A stretch of 64,000 nt of DNA from Massilia sp. Root133 (GTDB lineage: Bacteria > Pseudomonadota > Gammaproteobacteria > Burkholderiales > Burkholderiaceae_D): NCBI RefSeq assembly GCF_001426525.1, contig NZ_LMEW01000012.1, positions 84,332-148,331 of the forward strand. The letters run 5' to 3'. The position numbers and the translations under genes were made by a program. The notes beneath the pieces are model-generated. The model searched no databases. It saw only the letters and a list, made by a program, of their open reading frames with translations, and had not been told where the DNA came from. This document shows, piece after piece, positions 48,997 to 57,922 of the stretch. Numbering within the stretch: the first letter of the stretch is position 1; each line of letters starts with the position of its first letter.

Positions 48997-49575
48997 TCAG
49001 ATGCCGGCGCCGACGTCGCTGTGCTCGGGCAGTGCGCCGCGCTCGTGGCGGCGGAACAGCGGCAGCGGCGTGTCGACCGCCGCCTGGTAGGTTGCCGAGA
49101 ATACCGTCAGGCCTTTCAGTGCGTCATGGATGTTGCGGTCCTGGCGCGTTGCGTAGGCGTTGAAGCCGCAGCGGTACATCTGGAACAGCTGGTCGCGCAG
49201 CACGTCGCCGATCGCGCGCAGCTCGCCCTGGTAGCCCAGGCGCTTGCGCAGATTGTAGGCGATCGAATAGCCGCGGCCATCGGTGAATTTCGGGAAGTCG
49301 ACGGCGACGACGGCGAACTTGTCGAGGTCGTCCTTGACCGCGTTCGCCAGCTCGTCCGACGCGAACCAGATGCCCAGTTCACGACGCTCCGCGCGGCCCA
49401 GCAGCTGCTCGCGCTGCGCCAGCCAGACTTTCAACGGGACGATGATCTTGCCGGCCGGGACTTCAACCGTTTCCGGGGTGCCGTCTTCGACGAGTTTCAG
49501 GACGCTCCAGTCGTCATCGACTACCTCGCGGTGCTTGATGATCTGCTTGTGCGAGTGCAATTCGAAATTAGGCAT
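48997..49575 (-). CDS. DUF934 protein of the sulfate assimilation operon
   Basis: A 192-residue protein of the DUF934 family, regularly found next to cysI in proteobacteria. The ATG at 49575 lies inside the 3' end of cysI (8-base overlap); the open frame upstream is not conserved. Family motifs are IIVPLKVWLAQREQLLGRAE, VDFPKFTDGRGYSIAYNLRK and GDVLRDQLFQMYRCGFNAYA. Its biochemical role is not known to me; a part in sulfite reductase assembly or electron supply is the natural guess. Confidence 0.93.
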   Translation of the reverse strand: MPNFELHSHKQIIKHREVVDDDWSVLKLVEDGTPETVEVPAGKIIVPLKVWLAQREQLLGRAERRELGIWFASDELANAVKDDLDKFAVVAVDFPKFTDGRGYSIAYNLRKRLGYQGELRAIGDVLRDQLFQMYRCGFNAYATRQDRNIHDALKGLTVFSATYQAAVDTPLPLFRRHERGALPEHSDVGAGI

Positions 49576-51256
49576 ATTCGTCTTCCCCAACCAATGCGCC
49601 GGCCGGGATCGGCGTGGCATACACATGTTCCTTGAACGGCGCGACACCGAGGCGCTGCGCCACGTCGACGAAGCGTTCGCCGTCGACGCGGTTCTTCACA
49701 TAGACTTCGAGCAGGCGGCCGATGACTTCCGGCATCTGCGGTGCGGAGAACGACGGGCCGATGATCTTGCCGATGGCCGACTCGTTGCCCTGGGCGCCGC
49801 CGATCGACACCTGGTACCACTCGGAACCGTCCTTGTCCACGCCCAGCACGCCGATATGGCCCACGTGGTGGTGGCCGCAGGCGTTGATGCAGCCCGAGAT
49901 GTTCAGTTCGATGTCGCCGATGTCGTGCTGGAAGTCCAGGTTGTCGAAACGCTCGGCGATGGCGGCCGCGATCGGGATCGACTTCGCGTTCGCCAGCGAG
50001 CAGTAGTCGCCGCCCGGACACGAGATCATGTCGGTCAGCAGGCCGATGTTCGGCGTCGCAAGGCCGCGCGCCTTCGCCTGCTGCCAGATCTCGAACAGTT
50101 TCGACTGCTCGACGTCGGCCAGCACGAGGTTCTGCTCGTGCGTCACGCGCAGTTCGCCGAAGCTGTACTTGTCGGCCAGGTCGGCCACGAAATCCATCTG
50201 CTCGGCGGTCGCGTCGCCCGGCGGCACGCCGGTTTTCTTCAGCGACAGCACGACGGACGCATAGCCCGGCACCTTGTGCGGCTTGACGTTGCGCTGCACC
50301 CAGTTGGCGAACGCCTTGTTGTCGGCATGCTCCGCACGGGGATCGATGCTGGGCAGGGTCAGGTAGGGCTTCGGATTGAACCATTGCGCCACGCGTTCGA
50401 CTTCCTCGCGGGTCAGCGTTTCCGGACCATCCTTCAGGTCGGCGAATTCCGCCTCGACCATGCGCGCAAATTCCTCGGCGCCCACGGCTTTTACCAGGAT
50501 CTTGATGCGGGCCTTGTACTTGTTGTCGCGGCGGCCGAACTGGTTGTACACGCGCATGATCGCTTCCGTGTACGTCAGCAGGTGCTGCCAGGGCACGAAC
50601 TCGTTGATCACGCTGCCGATGATCGGCGTACGGCCCAGGCCGCCGCCAGCCATGAACTTGAAGCCGACTTCACCCGCGTCGTTGCGTACGGCGGTGAGGC
50701 CGATGTCGTGGACGGCGATCGCGGCGCGGTCTTCCACGGCGCCATTGATCGCGATCTTGAACTTGCGGGGCAGGGCGATGAATTCCGGGTGGAACGTGCT
50801 CCACTGGCGGATGAGTTCGGCGTACGGGCGCGGATCGACGATCTCGTCGGCGGCGACACCGGCGAATTCGTCCGTCGTCGTATTACGGATGCAATTGCCC
50901 GACGTCTGGATCGCGTGCATTTCGACCGAGGCCAGGTCGGTCAGGATGTCCGGGGTCTGTTCCAGCTCGATCCAGTTGAACTGGATGTTCTGGCGCGTCG
51001 TGAAGTGGCCATAGCCGCGGTCGTACTTGCGGGCGATGTGGGCGAACATGCGCATCTGCGCCGTCGACAGCAGGCCGTACGGCACGGCGATGCGCAGCAT
51101 GTAGGCATGACGCTGCATGTACAGGCCGTTCTGCAAGCGCAGCGGCAGGAATTCTTCTTCGGTCAGCTCGTCGGCGAGACGGCGCCGTACCTGGTCGCGG
51201 TACTGGGCGATGCGTTCACGTACGATGAGATGGTCGTATTGGTCGTAACGGTACAT
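49568..51256 (-). CDS. cysI: sulfite reductase hemoprotein (siroheme/Fe-S)
   Basis: A 562-residue enzyme reducing sulfite to sulfide with six electrons. AGGAA before ATG 51256 (MYRYDQYDHLIVRERIAQYR) decides the start. The siroheme-[4Fe-4S] cysteines are Cys413 and Cys419 (SCPGGDYC) and Cys456 and Cys460 (GCINAC). Substrate region YGHFTTRQNIQFNWI is present. No flavoprotein subunit cysJ is in the window, so it may take electrons from ferredoxin or an unlinked reductase. First gene of the operon, divergent from cysB. Confidence 0.93.
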   Translation of the reverse strand: MYRYDQYDHLIVRERIAQYRDQVRRRLADELTEEEFLPLRLQNGLYMQRHAYMLRIAVPYGLLSTAQMRMFAHIARKYDRGYGHFTTRQNIQFNWIELEQTPDILTDLASVEMHAIQTSGNCIRNTTTDEFAGVAADEIVDPRPYAELIRQWSTFHPEFIALPRKFKIAINGAVEDRAAIAVHDIGLTAVRNDAGEVGFKFMAGGGLGRTPIIGSVINEFVPWQHLLTYTEAIMRVYNQFGRRDNKYKARIKILVKAVGAEEFARMVEAEFADLKDGPETLTREEVERVAQWFNPKPYLTLPSIDPRAEHADNKAFANWVQRNVKPHKVPGYASVVLSLKKTGVPPGDATAEQMDFVADLADKYSFGELRVTHEQNLVLADVEQSKLFEIWQQAKARGLATPNIGLLTDMISCPGGDYCSLANAKSIPIAAAIAERFDNLDFQHDIGDIELNISGCINACGHHHVGHIGVLGVDKDGSEWYQVSIGGAQGNESAIGKIIGPSFSAPQMPEVIGRLLEVYVKNRVDGERFVDVAQRLGVAPFKEHVYATPIPAGALVGEDEYA

Positions 51257-51305
51257 GGGCAAGATTCCTAAGGGGGCGGGCCAATCCTGACCCAAACTAT
51301 CCCGA

Positions 51306-51333
51306 ATATTAATAAAATCCAGCTATATTCCAA
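51306..51333 (-). promoter_or_regulatory. cysI operon promoter
   Basis: On the minus strand TTGGAA (51333-51328) and TAATAT (51311-51306) are 16 bases apart, about 50 bases before the cysI ATG. The AT-rich DNA upstream toward cysB is where CysB would bind; I cannot define its site precisely. Confidence 0.55.
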
Positions 51334-51417
51334 ACGACGGAGAATTTATTTGCTTATATGAGCCTGCGGTATAAGCATCCTTGTAAAATGCGGCATCAGA
51401 TTGACAAGATAAGGGCA

Positions 51418-52359
51418 ATGAACCTACACCAACTACGTTTCGTGCGCGAAGCGGTCCGCCAGAACTACAACCTGACCGACGCCGCCAAGGCGTTGTTCAC
51501 GTCCCAACCCGGGGTGTCGAAAGCCATCATCGAGCTGGAAGAGGAGCTCGGGGTCGACATCTTCACCCGCCACGGCAAGCGCATCCGCGGCCTGACGGAA
51601 CCGGGCCGCCTCGTCCTGCAATCTGTCGAGCTGATCATGCAGGAGATCGACAGCCTCAAGCGCATCGGCAAGGAATACGCCGCCCAGGACAGCGGCAGCT
51701 TCACCATCGCCACCACGCACACGCAGGCGCGCTACATGCTGCCGAAGGTCGTGCAGGCGTTCATGCAGCGTTTCCCGAAAGTCAGGTTGTCTTTATTGCA
51801 AGGTAATCCGCGCCAGATCGCCGACATGGTCAAGAACGACCAGGCCGACCTCGCCATCGCGACGGAATCGATCGCGGCGGTCGACGGCCTGATCACATTG
51901 CCGTGTTATCAATGGGAACACGTCCTCGTCGTGCCGCACGAGCACCCGCTGACGAAATCGAAGGCGATCTCGCTGGAAGAGATCGCAGGCTACCCGCTGA
52001 TCACGTATGACGCCGCGTTCGCGGGCCGCAGCAAGATCGACCATGCGTTCGAACTGCGCAACCTCAAGCCGGACGTCCTGCTGGAAGCGATCGACGCCGA
52101 CGTCATCAAGACGTACGTGGAGCTGGGCATGGGCATCGGCATCATCGCCGGCATGGCCTTCGACCAGGAACGCGACCGCAACCTGCGCGCTATTCCCGTC
52201 GGGCATTTGTTCGGCATGAACGTGTCGCGCGTGGCCGTCAAGCAGGGCGCCTACCTGCGCAGCTATATTTATACGTTCATCGAGCTGCTGGCCCCCACGC
52301 TCAACCGCAAGATGGTCGAGTCCGCCATGCGCGGCACCAGTGACAATTACGAGCTTTAA
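51418..52359 (+). CDS. cysB: LysR-type regulator CysB
   Basis: A 313-residue LysR regulator. AAGGG before ATG 51418 (MNLHQLRFVREAVRQNYNLT) decides the start. The N-terminal helix-turn-helix reads LTDAAKALFTSQPGVSKAII, and the effector domain contains TTHTQARYMLPKVVQAF, which binds the sulfate/N-acetylserine ligand in CysB. It should activate the divergent cysI operon under sulfur limitation. The stop is followed after 4 bases by the methyltransferase gene. Confidence 0.92.
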   Translation: MNLHQLRFVREAVRQNYNLTDAAKALFTSQPGVSKAIIELEEELGVDIFTRHGKRIRGLTEPGRLVLQSVELIMQEIDSLKRIGKEYAAQDSGSFTIATTHTQARYMLPKVVQAFMQRFPKVRLSLLQGNPRQIADMVKNDQADLAIATESIAAVDGLITLPCYQWEHVLVVPHEHPLTKSKAISLEEIAGYPLITYDAAFAGRSKIDHAFELRNLKPDVLLEAIDADVIKTYVELGMGIGIIAGMAFDQERDRNLRAIPVGHLFGMNVSRVAVKQGAYLRSYIYTFIELLAPTLNRKMVESAMRGTSDNYEL

Positions 52360-52363
52360 TACC

Positions 52364-53020
52364 ATGAATCGACAGAATGACCCCGTCGCGCGTTACTACG
52401 CGAGCAGCACGCAGGCGGCCGACGCCGCGCTGTCGCGGGCGGAACGCGCCAACGACTTATCGAAGGTACGCGACCGCATCGCGCAACTGGTGCGCGGGCA
52501 GACCGTGCTGGAACTGGCTTGCGGCACCGGCTACTGGACGGAAGTGATCGCCGCCAACGCCGACAAGGTGCTGGCGACCGATATCCTCGACGAGATGATC
52601 GCCCGCGCCGCAACCCGCCGTTTTCCGGAGGGTAAGGTCGCGTTCCGCAAGGTGGACGGGCTCGACCTGCCCGAGGACCTGGGCACGTTCTCCTGCGTGT
52701 TCATCGGCTTCTGGTGGTCGCACCTGAAGCGCGACGAGCAGGACGCGCTGCTGGCCCAGTTGCGCGTCCGGCTCGGCCACGACGTTGCTCTGATCCTGCT
52801 GGACGACGCCTACGTCGAGGGCAGCAGCACGACCATCGCGCGCACCGATGCGCAAGGCAATACGTATGAAATCGTCGCCGCGCCGGATGGCGAGCGGTTC
52901 GAGTTGCCGAAGAATTATCCGGCCGACAGCGCGCTGCGCAAGCGGCTGGGCGGCGAGGTGAGGGAGATCCGGATCGAGCGCTTGACCTATTACTGGATGC
53001 TCACCTGCCGCCTGAAATAA
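52364..53020 (+). CDS. class I SAM-dependent methyltransferase
   Basis: A 218-residue enzyme with motif I VLELACGTGYWTEVIA for SAM binding and ATDILDEMIARAATRRFP as motif II. The acceptor is unknown. ATG 52364 lies 4 bases after the cysB stop, so it is probably co-transcribed with cysB; a sulfur-related role is possible only by association. A hairpin at 53026-53044 follows. Confidence 0.85.
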   Translation: MNRQNDPVARYYASSTQAADAALSRAERANDLSKVRDRIAQLVRGQTVLELACGTGYWTEVIAANADKVLATDILDEMIARAATRRFPEGKVAFRKVDGLDLPEDLGTFSCVFIGFWWSHLKRDEQDALLAQLRVRLGHDVALILLDDAYVEGSSTTIARTDAQGNTYEIVAAPDGERFELPKNYPADSALRKRLGGEVREIRIERLTYYWMLTCRLK

Positions 53021-53025
53021 GAAAG

Positions 53026-53044
53026 GTGGGCACTTTGTGCCCAC
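53026..53044 (-). terminator. porin gene terminator
   Basis: GTGGGCAC-TTT-GTGCCCAC, read on the minus strand, is followed by a T-rich run. It lies 10 bases past the porin stop and may also end the convergent methyltransferase transcript. Confidence 0.7.
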
Positions 53045-53053
53045 GCACAGCGC

Positions 53054-54076
53054 TTAGAACGCGTGGCGCATGCCGACGGTGAACACCGACGGATCGCCAC
53101 CCAGCGACGTCGCGGCCGGGGTCAGGTTGTTCGAACCCGAGTTCAGGCCGAAGGTGGCCAGGCCGTTGTTGTTCATGTTGGCGTACGACGCGTACAGGTT
53201 CGTGCGCTTCGACAGCGAGTAGCTGTAGGCCAGTGCCCAGGCATTGCCCTTGGCGCCGTTTTCCAGCTTGTTCTGCTGCAGGTTCACGTAGACCTTGCTC
53301 GGGCCGAACGGGTAGCCGGCGCCCAGGTTGTACTGCTTGAACTTGTTGTTCACGCCGTCCGGATCGGCCGACAGGTAGTTGGCCTTGATCTCCAGGCCGC
53401 CGACGTCGGCGAACGTGTAGGCGGCGCCCGCACCGTATTCCTTGTCGTTGCCCGACGAGACGCGCTTCAGCGTGTGGTAGGCGGCGCCCAGGTACAGGCC
53501 GCCCATCTTGTATTCGGCGCCGATGCCTTTCAGGTCGCCCGACGGACCCGTGGTCTTTTCGCCGGCGGAATACGTGGCCAGCAGGTCGAAGCCGTTGAAC
53601 GAGGCGCTCTTGTAGTTGACCGAGTTGGCCAGGCGGCGGGTCACTTTGCCCGAACCGAAGGCCGACAGGTTGGTGCCGTAGAAGCCCTGGCCGAATTCGT
53701 CGGAGGCGCCGGCCACGACGGCGATCGGCGAGTACTCGCGGCCCAGCGTCAGGGTACCGAAGGCGCCTTCCAGGCCGACGACGGCGCGGCGCTGGAACAG
53801 GCCGGAGGAATCCTGCGCGCCGGTGTCGACGGCGACGCCCGCTTCCAGGTTGAAGATGGCCTTCAGGCCGTTGCCCAGGTCTTCCGAACCGCGGAAGCCG
53901 AAGCGGCTGCCCGACTGGTTGCCCGACTGGACGTTGGTGTGGCGGCCATCCGGATTGCCGGCGTCGCCGGACTCGATGGCGGCGTCGACGACACCGTACA
54001 GGGTCACGTTGGTCTGGGCGGCGGCGAACAGGGGGGTGAGGGCGACCACGGCTGCGGCCAGGCGTTTGACTTGCAT
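53054..54076 (-). CDS. Gram-negative porin (beta-proteobacterial trimeric type)
   Basis: A 340-residue outer-membrane general porin with a signal peptide (MQVKRLAAAVVALTPLFAAA, cut before QTNV). The mature start TNVTLYGVVDAAIESGDAG and the end VFTVGMRHAF with C-terminal Phe are hallmarks of the 16-strand Comamonas/Bordetella-type porin. The constriction loop around RRAVVGLEGAFGTLTLGREY is present. Upstream DNA (54077-54230) has GGAG before the ATG and a palindrome at 54205-54226 that may be an operator. Confidence 0.94.
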   Translation of the reverse strand: MQVKRLAAAVVALTPLFAAAQTNVTLYGVVDAAIESGDAGNPDGRHTNVQSGNQSGSRFGFRGSEDLGNGLKAIFNLEAGVAVDTGAQDSSGLFQRRAVVGLEGAFGTLTLGREYSPIAVVAGASDEFGQGFYGTNLSAFGSGKVTRRLANSVNYKSASFNGFDLLATYSAGEKTTGPSGDLKGIGAEYKMGGLYLGAAYHTLKRVSSGNDKEYGAGAAYTFADVGGLEIKANYLSADPDGVNNKFKQYNLGAGYPFGPSKVYVNLQQNKLENGAKGNAWALAYSYSLSKRTNLYASYANMNNNGLATFGLNSGSNNLTPAATSLGGDPSVFTVGMRHAF

Positions 54077-54204
54077 TCAGGATTCTCCAATAAGATGTCG
54101 GACGACTCAAACAATGTGGTCTATTGCTTGATTGGCAGGCATCTTATCGAAGCGATATGTCGATTTGATGACACAGCGAAATGTTGTGAAATTGCCACAT
54201 TCGC

Positions 54205-54226
54205 GTTGTCATCAATGTGTGACAAC
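54205..54226. promoter_or_regulatory. palindrome upstream of the porin gene
   Basis: GTTGTCA-N8-TGACAAC, 129 bases upstream of the porin start and 5 bases before the stop of the kinase gene. The arms are exact, so a dimeric regulator site is possible. Confidence 0.45.
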
Positions 54227-54230
54227 AGGA

Positions 54231-55382
54231 TTACACGAGGTGATCGTGCAGCGGCAGCACGATGTCGATGCGGGTACCTTGCGGCTCGTCAGTGCCGATC
54301 GAGATCTCGCCCTTCATCGCCCAGACCCGTTCGCGCATGCCGATCAGGCCCAGGGATTCCGCCTTTTCCATGTCTTCGGGACGGATTCCGCGGCCATCGT
54401 CGCGGATCGTGATGAGCAGGTCGCTGTTCAGCCGGAACAGATTCATCATGACGCGGGTGGCTTGCGCATGGCGGGCGATGTTCGTCAGCGCTTCCTGCAC
54501 GATGCGGAAGATGGCCGTGCTGGCCGTGTCATCCAGGCGCAGTTCGGCCTCGTCGGCCAGCAGGGTGGTGGGGATGGCGTAGCGTTCGATGAAATCGTCG
54601 CGCAGGCCCTGCAGCGCGAAATACAGGCCGCCTTCGTCGAGCGCGCGCGGACGCAGGTTGGTGGCGATGCGGCGCAGCGACGTGATCGCGGTCAGCAGAT
54701 TGTCTTCCATGCCGCGCATCAGCCGCAGGCTTTCGCTGGGCGTGCCGTCGGCGTGTTGCAGCAGGGTGAGGTCCATGCGCAGCGATGCGAGCAGCTGGCC
54801 GAGGTCGTCGTGCAGTTCGCGCGCGATGTGGGTGCGCTCTTCCTCGCGGATGGTCTGCAGCGCGGCGGACAGCTGGCGCAGCTGGTCGTGCGAGCGCGTG
54901 AGTTTTTCCTGCACGCGGCTGCGGTCGCTGACGTCGCGCATGACGACCGTGTAGAACGGCGCGTTGCCGTTGGTGCGTGAAATGGAACCCTCGATGGGGA
55001 AGCGTTCGCCATCGCCGCGCAGGCCCATGACCGTGTAGTCGGTGGCGCGGCGGCCCGCGCGGCCGCTGCCGGGGCGGAAATAGTCCACGGGTTCGTCGAC
55101 GTCCGCGTTCGGCGGCTCGATGTAGCGTCCCAGCGGACTCCCCACCATCTGCTCGACGCTCGTGGCGAACAGGGCTGCCGCGGCCGGATTGGCCATGACG
55201 ATGGTGTTCGATTGGTCGGCGGAAATGATGGCTTCGCTGACGTGGTTGACGATCTGGCGGCTGGCCGGCACGGTGTCGGGCTCCTGTCGGAAGCGCCGGC
55301 CCAGCCAATAGCCGGCCGCGAACCCGGCGAGAAGCCAGGCTGCGGTCCTGCCGGAAGCGCGGGGGCGGCGCGGGCGTTTCAT
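54231..55382 (-). CDS. PAS-containing sensor histidine kinase, HisKA_3 type
   Basis: A 383-residue kinase with one short N-terminal membrane segment (about 12-26, AAWLLAGFAAGYWLG), a PAS domain (about 40-150, VNHVSEAIISADQSNTIVMA), and a NarX-like HisKA_3 dimerisation domain with the phospho-acceptor in EERTHIARELHDDLGQLLAS, then an ATPase domain with FRIVQEALTNIARHAQ and DDGRGI. Kinases of this class normally phosphorylate NarL/FixJ regulators, but the adjacent regulator is a LytTR type. Last gene of a three-gene minus-strand unit. Confidence 0.92.
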   Translation of the reverse strand: MKRPRRPRASGRTAAWLLAGFAAGYWLGRRFRQEPDTVPASRQIVNHVSEAIISADQSNTIVMANPAAAALFATSVEQMVGSPLGRYIEPPNADVDEPVDYFRPGSGRAGRRATDYTVMGLRGDGERFPIEGSISRTNGNAPFYTVVMRDVSDRSRVQEKLTRSHDQLRQLSAALQTIREEERTHIARELHDDLGQLLASLRMDLTLLQHADGTPSESLRLMRGMEDNLLTAITSLRRIATNLRPRALDEGGLYFALQGLRDDFIERYAIPTTLLADEAELRLDDTASTAIFRIVQEALTNIARHAQATRVMMNLFRLNSDLLITIRDDGRGIRPEDMEKAESLGLIGMRERVWAMKGEISIGTDEPQGTRIDIVLPLHDHLV

Positions 55383-55460
55383 TCAACTTGCTTGATAGAA
55401 AACAACCCGCTGTGCGGGTCCGGCATCTACCTTACCCGCCGTGCAAACTGCTGGCTTGAC

Positions 55461-56240
55461 TTACATCTGCTTGAAGAGGTGCAGGAAGCTGCGGCTGACT
55501 TCCAGTTTTTCCGAGCGGCCCTTGATCAGCACCAAGTGCCGGCCACGGATGTCGCGCGTCACGCCTTCGATGGCGTTGACGTTCACGAGCGTGGCGCGGT
55601 GGATCTGCCAGAACAGCGCCGGATCGAGCTCCTCGGACAGGTCGCGCACCGGCTTGCGGATCAGTGCCTCGAATTTCTCGGTCTGAACGCAGGTATATTT
55701 TTCGTCGGAACGGAAAAACAGGATTTCCTCGACCGGGATCATGCGCAGGTCCTGGCCGATGCTGGCCTGGATCCATTGCAGGTATTTCGGCTTCGGCGCC
55801 GCGATCTTTTCGGCGAGCTGGGACAGCATCGCGGTCACCGTGTCGCTGACGTTGACGGCCGCGGTGGCCGCCTGGGCGGGCGTCGCCAGGCGTTCCTTCA
55901 GGCGCTCGACGGTGATCTTGAGGCGCTCGGGCTCGGGCGGTTTCAGCACGTAGTCGATGGCGCCCCGCTCGAACGCTTCCACGGCGTACTGGTCGTACGC
56001 GGTGACGAACACGACCTGGCTGGCGTCGCCGATGTCGCGCGCCGCTTCCATGCCCGTCTTGCCCGGCATGCGGATGTCGAGAAAGGTCAGGTCGGGCTTC
56101 AGGTCGTCGACGAGCTGCACGGCCTCGTCGCCGTTCTTCGCTTCGCCGATGATCTCGAGGTCCGGCCACACCTGGGACAATCGGGTGCGCAGCAGGTCGC
56201 GCATCAGTCTTTCGTCGTCGGCAATGATAGCGGTAGGCAT
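55461..56240 (-). CDS. LytTR response regulator
   Basis: A 259-residue regulator. The ATG at 56240 is preferred because MPTAIIADDERLMRDLLRTR is the receiver opening; a TTG at 56279 would add 13 residues. The receiver has the acid pocket ADDE, phospho-Asp in LTFLDIRMPGKTG and Lys in DYVLKPPEPERL. A C-terminal LytTR DNA-binding domain runs from about residue 150 (FFRSDEKYTCVQTEKFEALI; FWQIHRATLVNVNAIEGVTR). It lies between two kinase genes. In this position the normal partner is the LytS-type kinase upstream. Confidence 0.94.
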   Translation of the reverse strand: MPTAIIADDERLMRDLLRTRLSQVWPDLEIIGEAKNGDEAVQLVDDLKPDLTFLDIRMPGKTGMEAARDIGDASQVVFVTAYDQYAVEAFERGAIDYVLKPPEPERLKITVERLKERLATPAQAATAAVNVSDTVTAMLSQLAEKIAAPKPKYLQWIQASIGQDLRMIPVEEILFFRSDEKYTCVQTEKFEALIRKPVRDLSEELDPALFWQIHRATLVNVNAIEGVTRDIRGRHLVLIKGRSEKLEVSRSFLHLFKQM

Positions 56241-56311
56241 GGTCGGGGGCAGGCAGTGAAAGGAGTGTCGATTATTCAACGAATTGTCGTTACTAGCAAT
56301 ACCCGAAATGC

Positions 56312-57700
56312 TTACTTCGGTGCAAGCTGATAAGGGACCTCGATGGTGGCGATCACCCCGCTCGGACTGTTGGCGGCGATGTGCAGCTGGCCGGCCTCGC
56401 CGTGCAGCAATGTGAGGCGCTCACGGATGTTCGACAGGCCCAGCCCGGTGCCCTTGCTGGGCATGACGCCGAATCCGGCGCCGTCGTCCGCGACCGTCAC
56501 GCGCAGCTTGCTGTCGACCACTTCGGCCCTGACGGCCAGGTGCCCACCCTCGGGCTTGCATTCGAGGCCGTGCTTGATCGCGTTCTCGACCATCGATTGC
56601 AGCATCATCGGGGGAAACGCCGCGCTGCGCAGGCCGTCCGGCACGCTCAGTTCGACCGTCAGGCGTTCTTCCATGCGCATCTTGAGCAGGTCGAGGTAGG
56701 ACTTGACCATGTCGACTTCGCGGCCCAGGTTCGTGACGAGGTTGTTGTCGCGCATCTGCGGCAGCACGGCGCGCAGGTACTGGATGAGTGTCCGCTGCAT
56801 GGCGGATGCGCGCGGCGGATTGGTCTCGATCAAGTGTTCGACGGAAGCGAGCGTATTGAACAGGAAGTGCGGCTCGACCTGGGCCTGCATGGCCTGCATC
56901 TTCGCTTCGGACAGCTGGCGCTGCATCGACTCGCGCTCGGCGGCGGCCGTGGCCGACTGCATTTCGGCCTCCGCGCGCTTCTTGCCGCCCACGAGGGCCT
57001 TGGTGCCGAACAGGGCGAGGATCAGCAGCCAGACAAAGCTCGTGAACCACGTCGACGCCTGCTTGTGATAGCTGCGCGCCTTCGCTTCGGCCGCGTCGTC
57101 GACGGCCGCTTCGATGGCGTTGGACAATTCTTCACCGATTTGCGGCGGCAGGTCGATGTGGACCTCTTCGCCGTTGGCGCCGCGCAGGGTCTTGGTGACC
57201 GGCGCCTTCGGCGGGGCGGGCGGTGCCGGCGGCGCGGGCGGGGCGGGCTCGGCGGCGTCGGCCACGTGTTGCACCTCGGCGGCCGCCTGTTCCGCGGCAT
57301 CGGCCTTCGCCTGCGCCTCGTCGGCCTTGCCCTCGGCCGCCGCGTGCGCCGCTTCCGCGGCCTTGGCCGCCGCTTCCGCCTTGGCCGCCTCGATTTCCGG
57401 ATTGATCGTGATCGTGCCGCGCCGGCTGTTCTTGCCCGGATTGATGTGGATGCCGCTGTCGTCGATCGTGACGGTCGGTTCGGGCCGGCGTGCGCTGTGT
57501 TCCGTGCGCGCGATCTCTTCCTCGCTGCTGGAGAACAATTCATCCTGCAGAATCTTGCCGGCGACCAGCATCAGCGCGGCGAACAGGAAGAACTTCCACC
57601 ACGACAGCTGCGTCACCCACGTCGCGACCGCGTCGAAGGCCCGGTACAGCGCCGACAGGGTATTCGAGAAAGTTTGCTGGGTAGAACGCCGTGTTTGCAT
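56312..57700 (-). CDS. LytS-type sensor histidine kinase with Ala-rich periplasmic segment
   Basis: A 462-residue kinase starting at ATG 57700. TM1 is at about residues 33-49 and TM2 at about 225-242. The segment between them is about 175 residues: a beta stretch (VTIDDSGIHINPGKNSRRGT), a long Ala/Glu/Lys helix (IEAAKAEAAAKAAEAAHAAA onward, about 50 residues) and Pro-Ala repeats (PAPPAPPAPPAPPKAP). The cytoplasmic part has the His_kinase domain with VEPHFLFNTLASVEHLIETN and ATPase boxes LQSMVENAIKHGLE and DDGAGFGV. First gene of the kinase-regulator-kinase unit. A periplasmic rod of this kind resembles TolA-like spacers. Confidence 0.9.
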   Translation of the reverse strand: MQTRRSTQQTFSNTLSALYRAFDAVATWVTQLSWWKFFLFAALMLVAGKILQDELFSSSEEEIARTEHSARRPEPTVTIDDSGIHINPGKNSRRGTITINPEIEAAKAEAAAKAAEAAHAAAEGKADEAQAKADAAEQAAAEVQHVADAAEPAPPAPPAPPAPPKAPVTKTLRGANGEEVHIDLPPQIGEELSNAIEAAVDDAAEAKARSYHKQASTWFTSFVWLLILALFGTKALVGGKKRAEAEMQSATAAAERESMQRQLSEAKMQAMQAQVEPHFLFNTLASVEHLIETNPPRASAMQRTLIQYLRAVLPQMRDNNLVTNLGREVDMVKSYLDLLKMRMEERLTVELSVPDGLRSAAFPPMMLQSMVENAIKHGLECKPEGGHLAVRAEVVDSKLRVTVADDGAGFGVMPSKGTGLGLSNIRERLTLLHGEAGQLHIAANSPSGVIATIEVPYQLAPK

Positions 57701-57922
57701 GAAACTTATCTTTTTCAAAAGGTGCGGCGAGTGTAACCGCTGGCATGAACGCCGGCCATCCCTTTGCGACAGCCTGCACGATTCGAGCCCTGGAATGCAC
57801 AGGTTGATGACGCCGTGATGACGTATAGAAAAACTGTTAATTAGCAATATTGCGGGGTATGATGAACGACGTCCTGGCTGCGCCAGCCCATGCTTCATTC
57901 TCGACATGAAAGGGGTTTGCCG

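Noticed and set aside
54183..54200. A CRP-like site (TGTGAAATTGCCACA) before the porin gene
   Set aside because: Only part of the consensus matches and the spacing is wrong, so it is likely to be chance.
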